Origin: a virus
Virus record (IMG/VR): IMGVR_UViG_3300036851_000225
Coordinates: 1-64,000 of that record
Reading direction: 5' to 3' (one strand)
DNA: 64,000 nucleotides
Shown piece after piece: positions 1 to 7,886 of the stretch. Within the stretch, counting starts at the first letter, position 1, and every line of letters begins with the position of its first letter. The position numbers and the translations under genes were made by a program. The notes beneath the pieces were generated by a model. The model did no database searches, was not told the origin of the DNA, and worked only from the letters and a program-made list of their open reading frames with translations.

Positions 1-3000
1 CAGGACGGTATGGCCCATACCTGACAGTGGTGTCACCGTAACCGCCTCAACGCCGCCAGGATTGTCGCCTATCTTCATCGTCATGGGACCGCTTGTAACA
101 AATGCGCTCCCCCCGCCGCTTGCGCCCTGACTACTCCCACCCCCACCACCCCCGCCGCCCCCGGATGGTGCGGAAGGGATAGCATTGATTGCACTAGTAG
201 CGGCTCGTGCTGCACTGACAACGCGCTGTGATGCCCGCTCTGCACTGCCGGCCCAGTTCGTAAAACTGGTCACTTGCGCGTTCATCGCGGCGATGACGGC
301 GGTTTTTTGCTCATTGGCGGCGTTCTTGACTTCCCGTACCTGCTCTTTGGCAGCGCTGATCACGGCTGCCTTCTGCGCTTCGGCTTTGGCCGTCACTTCG
401 GCTTTTTGCGCTTCAGCCTTGGCAACGATGGCGGCCTTTTGCTCCTCTGCTTTGGCGATCAACTCTGCTTTTTGCTTCTCGGCACTGGCGACGACGGCGG
501 TTTTCTCCGCTTCGGCAGCAGCTTTGCGCTCTTCGGCCTTCCCCTTGGCAATTTCGACGCGCAGATCTTCAGCCGCCTGGATTGCCGCCGTCCCTTCGGC
601 ATACTGCGCCTCTAGTGCAGCCAGCGCTGCTGGATTGCTCGCCAATTCAATACGCAGCCGGTTGTATTCCTCATCAAGCGATTGCTGCTGCCCAATCGCT
701 GCTGACCGAATGCCTAAGACTTCTTCAGCGAGCGCGGATTCGCCTGCTGCGATGCTGGCCTGAGCCTCTGCTGCCGCTGCCGCCATGGCTTGCCGCGCCG
801 TCGCCTCTGCCGCTTCACGCGCCTGCAACGCCGCCGTTACCTTTTCGCCGCTGGCAACAAGCGCCAGATCATTCGCCTCCTGCTTTGCGACCAGATCGGC
901 CATGCTCAGGGCAATCTTGTTCGTCGCATCTTGTGCAGCCTGTGCGCGTTGCTCTGCCGCTTTCTGTTCAATCGCAACAAGGTTGTCCTGTGTCGCCTGG
1001 TCAATCGCGGCGAGTTCAGCGCCAGCCGTCGCTTCAATCGCGGCAATGTCCTGGTGCATCACCCTGCCGATCTCGACCCGCTTGGTAGAAGCGTCGGCCT
1101 CGATTGTGGCGAGTTGATCGTCCGTCGCCTGTGCAATAGCGATGATTTGCTCGGCAGCGGTTGCGGCATTGGCGGCGGCTATCTGTTGCGACTGGTCAAG
1201 CGTGGTCAACGCGGCGGCAAACTGTTCAGCGCTGAGACCACCGGCCAGATATGCATCGGCCAGCCCGGCCACGCTGTTCGCATTCCCCACACTCTGCGAC
1301 GCAACCGTGGTCATCATATTGGCAAGGCTATTCATCTGCGACGTTGTGAGGCTGGTATCCTCCCAGAGTCTGCCTTGCGCCAAGGTGATGCTCTCGAATG
1401 CAGGTCCGAGTGTCCTGGCCTGCGCCTCTGCCTGTTCCGCACTCATACCCATCGCCTGAAGCGATTGGGCATAGGCAAATTGGGCAGCAGTTAGCGGCGT
1501 AATGAGTGTGCCATACGTAAACGTCGCACCAAATCCAGCCACGCTCGGCTTGGCAATGGTCAGTTGCTCGTTGATGAATGCGACAGATTGAGCATACTCC
1601 TGATAATTCTCTGCGCCGGTCAACGCCTGCATACCAGCCGCTTGAATTTGCGCTCCCAGACTTGTGACTTGCCCGACGCTGTTCGCAATCGCGTTCACAC
1701 CGCCCGCTACCACCGTCGCGCCGCGTGTCACATCGCCCATCCAGTTGATGAGCGCAATGCCCGGCCCGGTCATAAACGTGCCGACGGCAATAGCCAAATC
1801 TTCTTGCGCCTTTTTCAGCGCTAACTGCGCGCCCGTGGCCCCTTCAGTGCGCTGGCCCAAAATAGCGGCGGTTGCTCCCATTTCGGCGAGCGCCTTATCC
1901 ATAACATCGATCACATCAGCCCCGGCTGCAATCGCATCGCGCATCTCATACGCGGCCTGCTTACTGAGATTGAACCGTTCGACGAGGCTGATCACATCGC
2001 CACTGGCAAGTTCTTTCAACGCGACAATCGCGCCTTCGATGCCCTCAGCCGGATTGAGCGATGCCAGCCGCCCGAACACCTCTAACTGCTTTTCGATACT
2101 GGCGGTAGATTTCTGGATAATTGGCGCAGCGGCAACAAGCGTAGCACTCACCTCCTGCTGAGTGAAATTGTATTTTTGAGCGAACGCAGCGCCATCGGCC
2201 ATCGCGTCGTTTGCCCGCTCCTGGCTGCCCAAGAAGGTGCCAAGGCTGCGCTCACTCTGATCAAGCGTCGCAACAAGGTTAAATGCCTCTTTGGCATATT
2301 CAAAGGCCGCCTGTGCCGTCTCGGCAGCGCCCATAGCAAGGCCGAACGCCCCGGCCATCTCGATAAGGCCGCCAGCCGCATCGCCCAGCCGCCCACGCAA
2401 AGATCCCGCTTGCCGCGCCGCCTCCTCTTCTGCCCGCGCTAATCGTTCCGCCTCCCGTGCTGCCTCTTCAGCCTCTCGTGCAAGCCGTTCGGTTTCCTGT
2501 GCGGCTTCCCGCGCTGCCGCTGCTGCCTGTTCTGTCTCCCGCGCTAATCGGTTCTCAATTGCGGCGAGTTGCGTGCGGAGCCGAATAGCGGTAATGGAGT
2601 TCTGATCGACCTGTGCCAGCGCTTGTGAGAGAGTTCGTTGCGCACCAGCCAGATCGCCTGATGTTGCCTGCAACCGAGCCTGAGCCTGAGCAAGTTTGAC
2701 CGCCTCTTGTGCAGCCCTGGCTGCTGCTTGCGCTGCACGCTCTTGCTCAGTCCCTTGCCGTCGTGAGGCATCGCCCGCATCATCGCCCGCCCGGCCAGCA
2801 GCACGCAGCGCAGCCTCCAGACGTTCGAGTATTTGCACAGTGGAGCCAAGACTACTTGCGGCTTGTCCCGCCTCACGTAGCGCCGTTTGCAGCCGTTCAA
2901 GCCCTTGCACCGCCGCGCCAGTGCTCGTTGCGGCCCGCCCCATATCGCGCATAGCGCTATCGAGTTGCTCTATCGCACGGATAGCAGCCTGAGATCCCCG

Positions 3001-3045
3001 GCTATCCCAGGACGACGAGATTTTAACATTTATGGAGTCAGGCAT
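1..3045 (-). CDS. Tail tape measure protein (partial, C-terminus beyond window)
   Basis: An open minus-strand frame of at least 1015 codons starts at ATG 3045 (MPDSINVKISSSWD) and has no stop before the window edge. It is rich in Ala, Gln and Glu, with long coiled-coil stretches (about residues 95-190 and 720-960, the latter with repeated AEAQKAEVTAKAEAQKA-like units) around a Gly/Ala-rich hydrophobic middle, then a Gly/Ser linker. This composition, the size and the position as the longest late gene downstream of tail-tube and chaperone-like genes fit a siphovirus tape measure, which sets tail length and helps DNA passage. It is separated from the chaperones by an inserted cargo cassette, which is unusual. 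A strong terminator hairpin lies just upstream of its start. Confidence 0.85.
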   Translation of the reverse strand, partial: MPDSINVKISSSWDSRGSQAAIRAIEQLDSAMRDMGRAATSTGAAVQGLERLQTALREAGQAASSLGSTVQILERLEAALRAAGRAGDDAGDASRRQGTEQERAAQAAARAAQEAVKLAQAQARLQATSGDLAGAQRTLSQALAQVDQNSITAIRLRTQLAAIENRLARETEQAAAAAREAAQETERLAREAEEAAREAERLARAEEEAARQAGSLRGRLGDAAGGLIEMAGAFGLAMGAAETAQAAFEYAKEAFNLVATLDQSERSLGTFLGSQERANDAMADGAAFAQKYNFTQQEVSATLVAAAPIIQKSTASIEKQLEVFGRLASLNPAEGIEGAIVALKELASGDVISLVERFNLSKQAAYEMRDAIAAGADVIDVMDKALAEMGATAAILGQRTEGATGAQLALKKAQEDLAIAVGTFMTGPGIALINWMGDVTRGATVVAGGVNAIANSVGQVTSLGAQIQAAGMQALTGAENYQEYAQSVAFINEQLTIAKPSVAGFGATFTYGTLITPLTAAQFAYAQSLQAMGMSAEQAEAQARTLGPAFESITLAQGRLWEDTSLTTSQMNSLANMMTTVASQSVGNANSVAGLADAYLAGGLSAEQFAAALTTLDQSQQIAAANAATAAEQIIAIAQATDDQLATIEADASTKRVEIGRVMHQDIAAIEATAGAELAAIDQATQDNLVAIEQKAAEQRAQAAQDATNKIALSMADLVAKQEANDLALVASGEKVTAALQAREAAEATARQAMAAAAAEAQASIAAGESALAEEVLGIRSAAIGQQQSLDEEYNRLRIELASNPAALAALEAQYAEGTAAIQAAEDLRVEIAKGKAEERKAAAEAEKTAVVASAEKQKAELIAKAEEQKAAIVAKAEAQKAEVTAKAEAQKAAVISAAKEQVREVKNAANEQKTAVIAAMNAQVTSFTNWAGSAERASQRVVSAARAATSAINAIPSAPSGGGGGGGGGSSQGASGGGSAFVTSGPMTMKIGDNPGGVEAVTVTPLSGMGHTVL

Positions 3046-3054
3046 AGAGGCAAT

Positions 3055-3101
3055 AAAAAACGCACTGAAAACGCCTCCGATTTGGAGGGCTTTCAGTGCG
3101 T
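3055..3101 (-). terminator. Intrinsic terminator just upstream of the tape measure gene
   Basis: On the minus strand an 11-bp stem (ACGCACTGAAA with TTTCAGTGCGT), with an inner GC-rich stem (GCCTCC/GGAGG), is followed by six T residues. It ends only 10 nt before the tape measure ATG, so it would block read-through from upstream late genes unless antiterminated. A close relative lies at 17367-17434; both are flanked by the same 17-bp box, GCACTGGCAAATGAATT (plus strand). Confidence 0.8.
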
Positions 3102-3233
3102 TTGCACTGGCAAATGAATTAACTTGAAGCTATTGTACCATATCCTAATCAGTGTTGTCTATCGTTCAAAACGAGTTGACGGATGTGGTAATGTAGTATG
3201 TAGTATGTAGTGGCTCTCAACCAGGAGGGATAT

Positions 3234-3395
3234 ATGTGGTGCATGGGTACGCTGCTTGTAGTCCTTGGGTTGCCGTTGCTTATTGCGCAAAAACTCAAGG
3301 GCGGCACACCTAATCCTCTTCAATCTCGACTTGGGGCAATCTTGATTTTTGCGGGGTTGCTCTTTGCAATGCTTGATCTTGTCGGGTTTTTCTAG
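3234..3395 (+). CDS. Small two-helix membrane protein
   Basis: The 53-aa product has two hydrophobic segments (residues about 4-19 and 33-53) joined by a short polar loop. ATG 3234 is chosen because AGGAGGG sits just upstream. A weak promoter (TTGACG at 3176) and a degenerate copy of the phage-wide repeat precede it. It is transcribed opposite to the late genes, between tape measure and a Cro-like regulator, which is typical of cargo genes expressed from the prophage. Such small membrane proteins are sometimes superinfection-exclusion factors, but nothing here proves that. Confidence 0.6.
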   Translation: MWCMGTLLVVLGLPLLIAQKLKGGTPNPLQSRLGAILIFAGLLFAMLDLVGFF

Positions 3396-3398
3396 CGT

Positions 3399-3420
3399 CA
3401 ATCAGTGCGATCAATCGAGC
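3399..3420 (-). promoter_or_regulatory. Dispersed 23-bp regulatory site, copy 1
   Basis: A good match, on the minus strand, to the phage-wide site (core TTCGATYRATCGAA then CTGATTG; here TCGATTGATCGCACTGATTG). It lies between the stop of the small membrane protein and the 3' end of the HTH gene. A degenerate relative is at about 3149-3172. Confidence 0.6.
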
Positions 3421-3438
3421 AACAACGCAAATAAAAAG

Positions 3439-3699
3439 CTACCTGTTTTCATCAGGCATATATTCAAGAATATCCCCAGGCTCCACCTTGAAGTACCTGC
3501 AAAGACTGTCCAGGGTCTTAAAGGCTACTTGTTTTGCCCTGCCAGCAGTAAGCCCTGAAATAACCGAGGGTGGCACACCCGCCTCTTCAGCAATGCGCCT
3601 GATCGTTAACTCCGATTGACCCGTCTTTATCCGCTCTATGTTGCGCTCTGCAATCAAGAGTTTTAAGCGGCTTCGTACTGCCATTGTTTGCGCCTGCAT
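3439..3699 (-). CDS. Cro/C1-type HTH regulator of the cargo cassette
   Basis: The 86-aa protein contains an XRE/HTH_26-type domain: IRRIAEEAGVPPSVISGL is the helix-turn-helix (residues about 33-50), followed by FKTLDSLCRYFKVEPGDILEY, the usual end of this family. ATG 3699 has an AAGGAGAGG ribosome site. It is divergent from the plus-strand cassette at 3889-5318, and the two promoters face each other with their -35 boxes 17 bp apart. It is therefore the likely autoregulator of that cassette. Confidence 0.8.
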   Translation of the reverse strand: MQAQTMAVRSRLKLLIAERNIERIKTGQSELTIRRIAEEAGVPPSVISGLTAGRAKQVAFKTLDSLCRYFKVEPGDILEYMPDENR

Positions 3700-3735
3700 T
3701 TGCCTCTCCTTTCGACATTTTACTTCCTGTCACTT

Positions 3736-3764
3736 ATTCTAGCAAATAATCATAATCGTGTCAA
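3736..3764 (-). promoter_or_regulatory. Promoter for the HTH gene
   Basis: On the minus strand TTGACA (3764-3759), a 17-bp spacer and TAGAAT (3741-3736) form a near-consensus sigma-70-type promoter about 35 bp upstream of the ATG at 3699. Confidence 0.75.
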
Positions 3765-3781
3765 TAGTTCATAACATTGTG

Positions 3782-3810
3782 TTGACAAGTCAAACAAGAT
3801 ATGATATACT
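3782..3810 (+). promoter_or_regulatory. Promoter for the cargo cassette 3889-5318
   Basis: TTGACA (3782), a 17-bp spacer and TATACT (3805-3810). Its -35 box and that of the divergent HTH promoter form an inverted repeat TGTCAA-N17-TTGACA, so one bound repressor could control both directions. Confidence 0.8.
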
Positions 3811-3888
3811 CAGTGTATCTTAAACAGCGTGACCCGCCAGTACTCAGCATACTGACGAGCCACTAACCAAGAGAAAGGGACTTCTCCA

Positions 3889-4383
3889 ATGGCTACTACT
3901 ACTGTAGCGCAAATCCCCGCAGAAGGCAAACACATCGCCCGCAACGCCGAAAGCCGCGACTTTGACATGTACTTTGACGGCATGTATATTGGCAGTCGGC
4001 AGACCCGCACATCGGCAGAGATCGCGCTTGACCAGCACGTTTTCGACTTGCACCAGGACGGTATGATGGCGACTGCTACCGAGCTTGACGGCGGCGCTGA
4101 TGAGTTGACAATTATCCACTATCTGCCCAATGCTGCCATTGACGAGCCATTTACCGCGTATCGTTGCGGTAGCGCTGAGTTCTTTGTGTGTGACGAGGAT
4201 CGTGAGTTCGTCCTGGTGCTGAACAATCACCAGACAATCGAGAGCCTGTCAGACTTGCGCGATCTGTTGCGGCTTGCTGACACCCCACGGGTGAGAGAGG
4301 CTATTGGATTGGACCTGAGTGACGTGAGCCGTGAACTAGCCACAGCGTTGCGGTTTACTGCCGAGCTGGTACGCCCGAACTAG
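3889..4383 (+). CDS. Cargo protein of unknown function
   Basis: 164 aa, acidic, no membrane segment, not recognised. The first gene behind the strong promoter at 3782-3810. The N-terminal half is mixed alpha/beta (FDMYFDGMYIGSRQTRTSAE), the C-terminal half helical. Start ATG 3889 follows GAGAAAGGGA. It forms a unit with the RAMP-like and HNH genes downstream, from which a terminator-like hairpin at 4403-4430 separates it. Function unknown. Confidence 0.65.
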   Translation: MATTTVAQIPAEGKHIARNAESRDFDMYFDGMYIGSRQTRTSAEIALDQHVFDLHQDGMMATATELDGGADELTIIHYLPNAAIDEPFTAYRCGSAEFFVCDEDREFVLVLNNHQTIESLSDLRDLLRLADTPRVREAIGLDLSDVSRELATALRFTAELVRPN

Positions 4384-4402
4384 TAGCAACTAACAGGGGG
4401 AA

Positions 4403-4430
4403 GGGGAGCGTGATGAGCGCTCCCCCTTTT
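4403..4430 (+). terminator. Terminator or attenuator hairpin in the cargo cassette
   Basis: GGGGAGCG (4403-4410) pairs with CGCTCCCC (4418-4425) across a 7-nt loop, followed by C and TTTT. It lies between the 3889 gene and the start of the next, so it may lower expression of the two downstream genes. Confidence 0.55.
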
Positions 4431-4441
4431 CAAGGCAAAAC

Positions 4442-5032
4442 ATGAGCAACATTTTAACGGCAACAATCCACATCAAGGGCACGCGCACCATGCTATGGCA
4501 TCACTTCGGCCCTGATGCTATCCCGCTGGAAAAGGGGGAGCGTGAAGGTGTAGCAGGTAACAACCCCGGCGAATGGCGCAAAACGGTGCTGATGACCAAA
4601 GAGCGCCAATTGTACATACTCCCATCGTATATCTTCGGCTGTCTGCGCGATGCAGCGAAGTACACGAAGCGAGGTAGAGGCAGTATTCAGACGGCGGTAA
4701 GCGCTACACTTCAGGTCATGGCCGATCTTATTCCGGTTGACCGCTTTGTACCACCGGAACCATTGCCGACTGATCCGAAAGAACTGGTATATCTGGATAT
4801 TCAAAGTGTTAGGAACCCTACGACGAAAGCGCGCAACGTTCGCTACCGCGTGGCTGCATCAACCGGCTGGACTACAATGTTTGTAATCCAATGGGATAAA
4901 ACGATAGTTAGTCGTGGGGAGTTAGAAGCTGTCGTAGGTGATGCAGGCCGATTGGTAGGACTGGGCGACGGGCGCGCTATTGGCTATGGGCGCTTTACAA
5001 TCGAAAGTTTCACGATCAATGCCGAAGTCTAG
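4442..5032 (+). CDS. RAMP-like/Cas7-like phage protein (tentative)
   Basis: 196 aa. The N-terminus (TATIHIKGTRTMLWHHF) and glycine-rich C-terminus (GRLVGLGDGRAIGYGRF) resemble the opening strand and G-loop of RAMP-superfamily proteins such as Cas5/Cas7. Standalone phage proteins with the same two ends occur, but their function is not known to me. No catalytic residues are apparent. It lies between an unknown gene and an HNH nuclease, in a cassette with its own regulator, and there is no CRISPR array nearby. The fold assignment is inference; a nucleic-acid-binding or counter-defence role is only a possibility. Confidence 0.45.
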   Translation: MSNILTATIHIKGTRTMLWHHFGPDAIPLEKGEREGVAGNNPGEWRKTVLMTKERQLYILPSYIFGCLRDAAKYTKRGRGSIQTAVSATLQVMADLIPVDRFVPPEPLPTDPKELVYLDIQSVRNPTTKARNVRYRVAASTGWTTMFVIQWDKTIVSRGELEAVVGDAGRLVGLGDGRAIGYGRFTIESFTINAEV

Positions 5033-5318
5033 ACAACCCAAAGAGATATGGCTAGAGACACGCGAGCGCGTATGGAAGCGTGATAATGGGCAGTGTCAAG
5101 GACCGTACTGCAAAGACGCGCCGCCCCTACCTCTGAACAAATGCCACATCGATCATATTAAGAGTGGCAAGCTAACGACGAATGCCGATAGCAACTTACG
5201 GGTACTTTGCCGCCGCTGCCATGTGCTACGTGCTGACAATCGGCACAGGGGCATGATAGCGAGGGCGCTTCGAGATGGTATAATACCTCCAGACTGGCGC
5301 AAGTTAGTCTGGGAATAA
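5019..5318 (+). CDS. HNH endonuclease
   Basis: 99 aa from ATG 5019, overlapping the previous gene by 14 nt. The motif CHIDHIKSG with following N-x-R-VLCRRCH is a standard HNH fold with zinc-binding CxxC and H residues; an extra Cys pair (QCQGPYC) lies before it. It could be a free-standing homing nuclease that carries the cassette, or part of its function. Confidence 0.8.
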   Translation: MPKSRQPKEIWLETRERVWKRDNGQCQGPYCKDAPPLPLNKCHIDHIKSGKLTTNADSNLRVLCRRCHVLRADNRHRGMIARALRDGIIPPDWRKLVWE

Positions 5319-5326
5319 CGCCATGA

Positions 5327-5399
5327 GGTCTGGCACGGCACGTTCTGGCGCGGTGAGTTAAGGCGAGTCGCGGCGACGGTACGGCAAGTCCTGGCAAGG
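5327..5399 (+). repeat. Degenerate pentanucleotide (GGYNN) repeat array
   Basis: About fourteen consecutive 5-bp units of the type GGYNN (GGTCT, GGCAC, GGCAC, GTTCT, GGCGC, GGTGA, GTTAA, GGCGA, ...) run from the end of the HNH gene to a perfect hairpin. No reading frame explains the period of five. Confidence 0.5.
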
Positions 5400-5430
5400 G
5401 TAAAGGGTAGAGCAATGCTCTACCCTTTAC
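5400..5430. terminator. Perfect 14-bp hairpin between converging transcripts
   Basis: GTAAAGGGTAGAGC pairs with GCTCTACCCTTTAC around an AAT loop. It marks the junction of the plus-strand cargo cassette and the minus-strand tail chaperone gene ending at 5432. There is no strong T-tract, so it could be a weak bidirectional terminator or a boundary element. Confidence 0.5.
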
Positions 5431-5431
5431 G

Positions 5432-5770
5432 TTATCCCTGTGAGTTTTTACCAGGCTTTTGTCTTTTCCGTTTTCGCTCCGCTTGTGCTAATTCAATCTT
5501 AGCTTTTGCTTGCTCCACAATGCTCGCAGCGCGCAACGCTGTGTAATCACTGCTAGACAGCATCATCATGAAGCGCTTGGGCGGCATATGGAAATCCCGC
5601 GCAAGCTGTACGATAAAGTATTCCTCACCAGAAGCAAGATCTTGCTGATCGGGGTGAAGATCATCGTGTGTTAAGCCGAGTAGTTCCAATGCCACTTCAC
5701 GAAGCAGATTGTCATGAGGCAGCATTCTGTTTAGAGCTGCTTTTGAGTCCGTCGAGTGACATTTCTCCAA
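5432..5770 (-). CDS. Tail assembly chaperone, downstream (GT-like) frame
   Basis: The 112-codon frame overlaps the 3' end of the preceding gene by 59 nt in the +1 register and has only a TTG at its own start. The product from MLPHDNLLREVALELLG onward is helical with a basic C-terminus (KRKRQKPGK). Small overlapping gene pairs just before a tape measure usually encode chaperones G and G-T, made by programmed frameshifting. The shift could occur at CTCAAAAGC near 5733. The arrangement supports the call; the slip itself is inference. Confidence 0.6.
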   Translation of the reverse strand: MEKCHSTDSKAALNRMLPHDNLLREVALELLGLTHDDLHPDQQDLASGEEYFIVQLARDFHMPPKRFMMMLSSSDYTALRAASIVEQAKAKIELAQAERKRKRQKPGKNSQG

Positions 5771-6077
5771 GTTCTATGATCTGTTCTGCGATAACTCTCA
5801 TCGCCTCGAAACGCCCGGCCATGAGTTTGGCAATATCTTCTTTGCCAAACATCGGCGCTTTTGTCTGCGGATCAATAACGCCTTGCTGGATTATGACGCT
5901 GTACCACACTGCCATATCAAGACTGCCGCTTGCATTGGCCGCTTTGCCTGCTTGAATACGCTCATGCGCGGTCAACTCTTTGATCCTGACGATGCCACCC
6001 AGCAATGGCACTTCTAGATCCTGCTCTACAAGTGTAGTAAGCCCGCTTAATAACTGATCTCGTGAGAGATACGTCAT
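5712..6077 (-). CDS. Tail assembly chaperone (G-like)
   Basis: 121 aa (MTYLSRDQLLSGLTTLVEQDLEVPLLGGIVRIKELTAHER...). It has the beta-hairpin-then-helical layout and Gln/Glu-rich helices common in siphovirus tail chaperones, and directly follows the tail tube genes. Its 3' end overlaps the downstream chaperone frame, suggesting a frameshifted fusion product. Confidence 0.65.
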   Translation of the reverse strand: MTYLSRDQLLSGLTTLVEQDLEVPLLGGIVRIKELTAHERIQAGKAANASGSLDMAVWYSVIIQQGVIDPQTKAPMFGKEDIAKLMAGRFEAMRVIAEQIIELGEMSLDGLKSSSKQNAAS

Positions 6078-6089
6078 TGCCGCCCCTTT

Positions 6090-6386
6090 CTAAGGTGCAT
6101 TCAACTGTTTTACGCCGATCATCCTAATCGTTGTCGGCGTCAATTCGGTGATCGTGCCCTGGAGGACAAAAAAGTCGGGAAGGTTTGGGCCTGAAGCGCT
6201 GGAAAGCGGGGCGGCTTGCACCAGCGCCTCAGTTGCCCCGGCAGATACCCAGTAGGACGCAAAGGAGCCTGTAGCCTCAAAGATGACAGTTCGCAGGGCC
6301 ATATCGGCGTGTGATTGCCACTCGTCAATTTGCCCTGCGACACATCCCCAAATCTCAAGCGTGCCGCCCTTACCCTTGAGTGCCAT
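6090..6386 (-). CDS. Small tail-associated protein
   Basis: 98 aa, beta-rich (GGTLEIWGCVAGQIDEW ... FFVLQGTITELTPTTIRMIGVKQL). It lies between the tail tube and chaperone genes with only short gaps, so a virion or tail assembly role is likely. I do not recognise the family; it resembles a single tail-tube-type beta domain. Confidence 0.5.
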   Translation of the reverse strand: MALKGKGGTLEIWGCVAGQIDEWQSHADMALRTVIFEATGSFASYWVSAGATEALVQAAPLSSASGPNLPDFFVLQGTITELTPTTIRMIGVKQLNAP

Positions 6387-6392
6387 TTATTC

Positions 6393-6791
6393 CTACGGGT
6401 GGATAAAGCCAGGCGTACCAGCGTTGACCAGGCTCCACGACTCGGTGTTCATCGCGCCCACGTCGCTTGTGATGCTGTCGAGTGACACGTAGGTTGCCGT
6501 GTCATACCAATACACGGTCAACTCATCACGGCTGGGATACCAATACATCTTCAGTACGGTATCATTGATTGCGGCGTCGGTCATCGTGTAGTACGCTCCG
6601 TCGTAGAGTTTACTGATCGACATCTTAAAATCCTTCAAGCCCGGCACATTACGCTTGAAGGTGATCCCCTGCACGCTGGCATCGAGATAATCCGTAGCGA
6701 GGTTCAAATCCTCGCTGATCGTCTCGGCAATCGGGACGGCGGTGACAGCGCCTAGATACAAGACGCCCCTTTTTCCTGCTGATGTTGCCAT
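6393..6791 (-). CDS. Major tail (tube) protein, probable
   Basis: 132 aa, beta-strand rich (AETISEDLNLATDYLDASVQ; FKMSISKLYDGAYYTMTDAA; DELTVYWYDTATY). Length, composition and position immediately before the tail chaperones match siphovirus tail tube subunits. No enzymatic motif is visible. Confidence 0.6.
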   Translation of the reverse strand: MATSAGKRGVLYLGAVTAVPIAETISEDLNLATDYLDASVQGITFKRNVPGLKDFKMSISKLYDGAYYTMTDAAINDTVLKMYWYPSRDELTVYWYDTATYVSLDSITSDVGAMNTESWSLVNAGTPGFIHP

Positions 6792-6827
6792 AGTTGATTG
6801 GCTCCTATGCGCCGCCCCGTAACTACA

Positions 6828-7886
6828 TTATCCCAAGAGAATATCCAGAACTTGCGCCGCTCGTTTGTCCCACGAATGCGGCTGTATGGCTTCGTGCTGC
6901 GCTTGTGCGAACTCCTCGCGCCGGCCCTCGTATCTCAGCCAGTCACGAATAGCCACTTCCAGGCTATGACTATTGCCATGCCGATACGTTGCCGCCGCGC
7001 TCCCAAACACATCAAACAACTCAGCGCGGTTGTCGTCGCAGAGTTGAAACCCACCGCACGCTGCAATCTCGTATGCCCGCGGCCCGAGGCTCTCTGCATC
7101 AGCCAATCCGATATGATCGCCACTGCCATAGGTTTTGGTAGTCCGGTGATGATTGATGTTGACCTTTGACGAGCGGTACCATCCCACTACTTCCTCATTG
7201 CCTGTCACGTTGAGCGGATTGATTACATTGGCCTTTTCATCTGTGCCATCCCACAAATAGCCTTTTTTAACGAAAGCAATGTCAGTCCAGTCAACGCCGT
7301 CAAAAAGCGCCTTTCGCTCGTCAAATCCTGTGCCGACGAAAAAAGCGTCACACTGCTTGTCTCTCTCCACCGCGCCGGGATAATGCACTGCCGGATTGTA
7401 GGCATGTGGCAGGTAGTAGACACGCTCGTTGTGTGGAAAGCGTTCCAGTGCTGTTCGTTCATTGGTAAACACCACATCGTACACGCTTGCGAATTTGCTT
7501 TCTACGGCGAAGTAGGGACTCTCGGTACAGTAGATTGCCATTATCATCGGCTTGCGACGTTGCGCTGCCAGGATACGAAGCTGCATTGCTCGCTGCATGT
7601 GAAAGTTCGTACCAGACACCGCGATCACCGCATCAGGCTCCACACTGACCGCTTGTGCTATGGCTTCAGCACCGGCGAGCAAGAACGTGTTGACAGGATT
7701 TTGAATAACGTCATTGGCAATGCCTATATCCACAATGCCGCCGAAAAAGCCGAGTTGCGCGTCAAGACGCATCTCTGACACTTTGACGCCGTTTGCTTCC
7801 AGTCCGGCCTTTAACCCGGTGTACACGTCGTGTGTGCTGAACATGGCGCCGGGATGAATGAGCATGACAACAGGCTGATCGCTCAT
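6828..7886 (-). CDS. CgeB-like glycosyltransferase
   Basis: 352 aa. The C-terminal half has the Glyco_trans_1_2/CgeB signature: EVVGWYRSSKVNINHHRTT, then LGPRAYEIAACGGFQLCDDNRAELFDVFG, followed by a helical tail ending in SWDKRAAQVLDILL. The N-terminal half (MLIHPGAMFSTHDVYTGLKAGLEANGV) is a Rossmann-like GT-B domain. Located among head-tail genes with a SAM methyltransferase one operon step away, it probably glycosylates a virion protein or modifies a surface sugar. The acceptor is unknown. Confidence 0.85.
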   Translation of the reverse strand: MSDQPVVMLIHPGAMFSTHDVYTGLKAGLEANGVKVSEMRLDAQLGFFGGIVDIGIANDVIQNPVNTFLLAGAEAIAQAVSVEPDAVIAVSGTNFHMQRAMQLRILAAQRRKPMIMAIYCTESPYFAVESKFASVYDVVFTNERTALERFPHNERVYYLPHAYNPAVHYPGAVERDKQCDAFFVGTGFDERKALFDGVDWTDIAFVKKGYLWDGTDEKANVINPLNVTGNEEVVGWYRSSKVNINHHRTTKTYGSGDHIGLADAESLGPRAYEIAACGGFQLCDDNRAELFDVFGSAAATYRHGNSHSLEVAIRDWLRYEGRREEFAQAQHEAIQPHSWDKRAAQVLDILLG

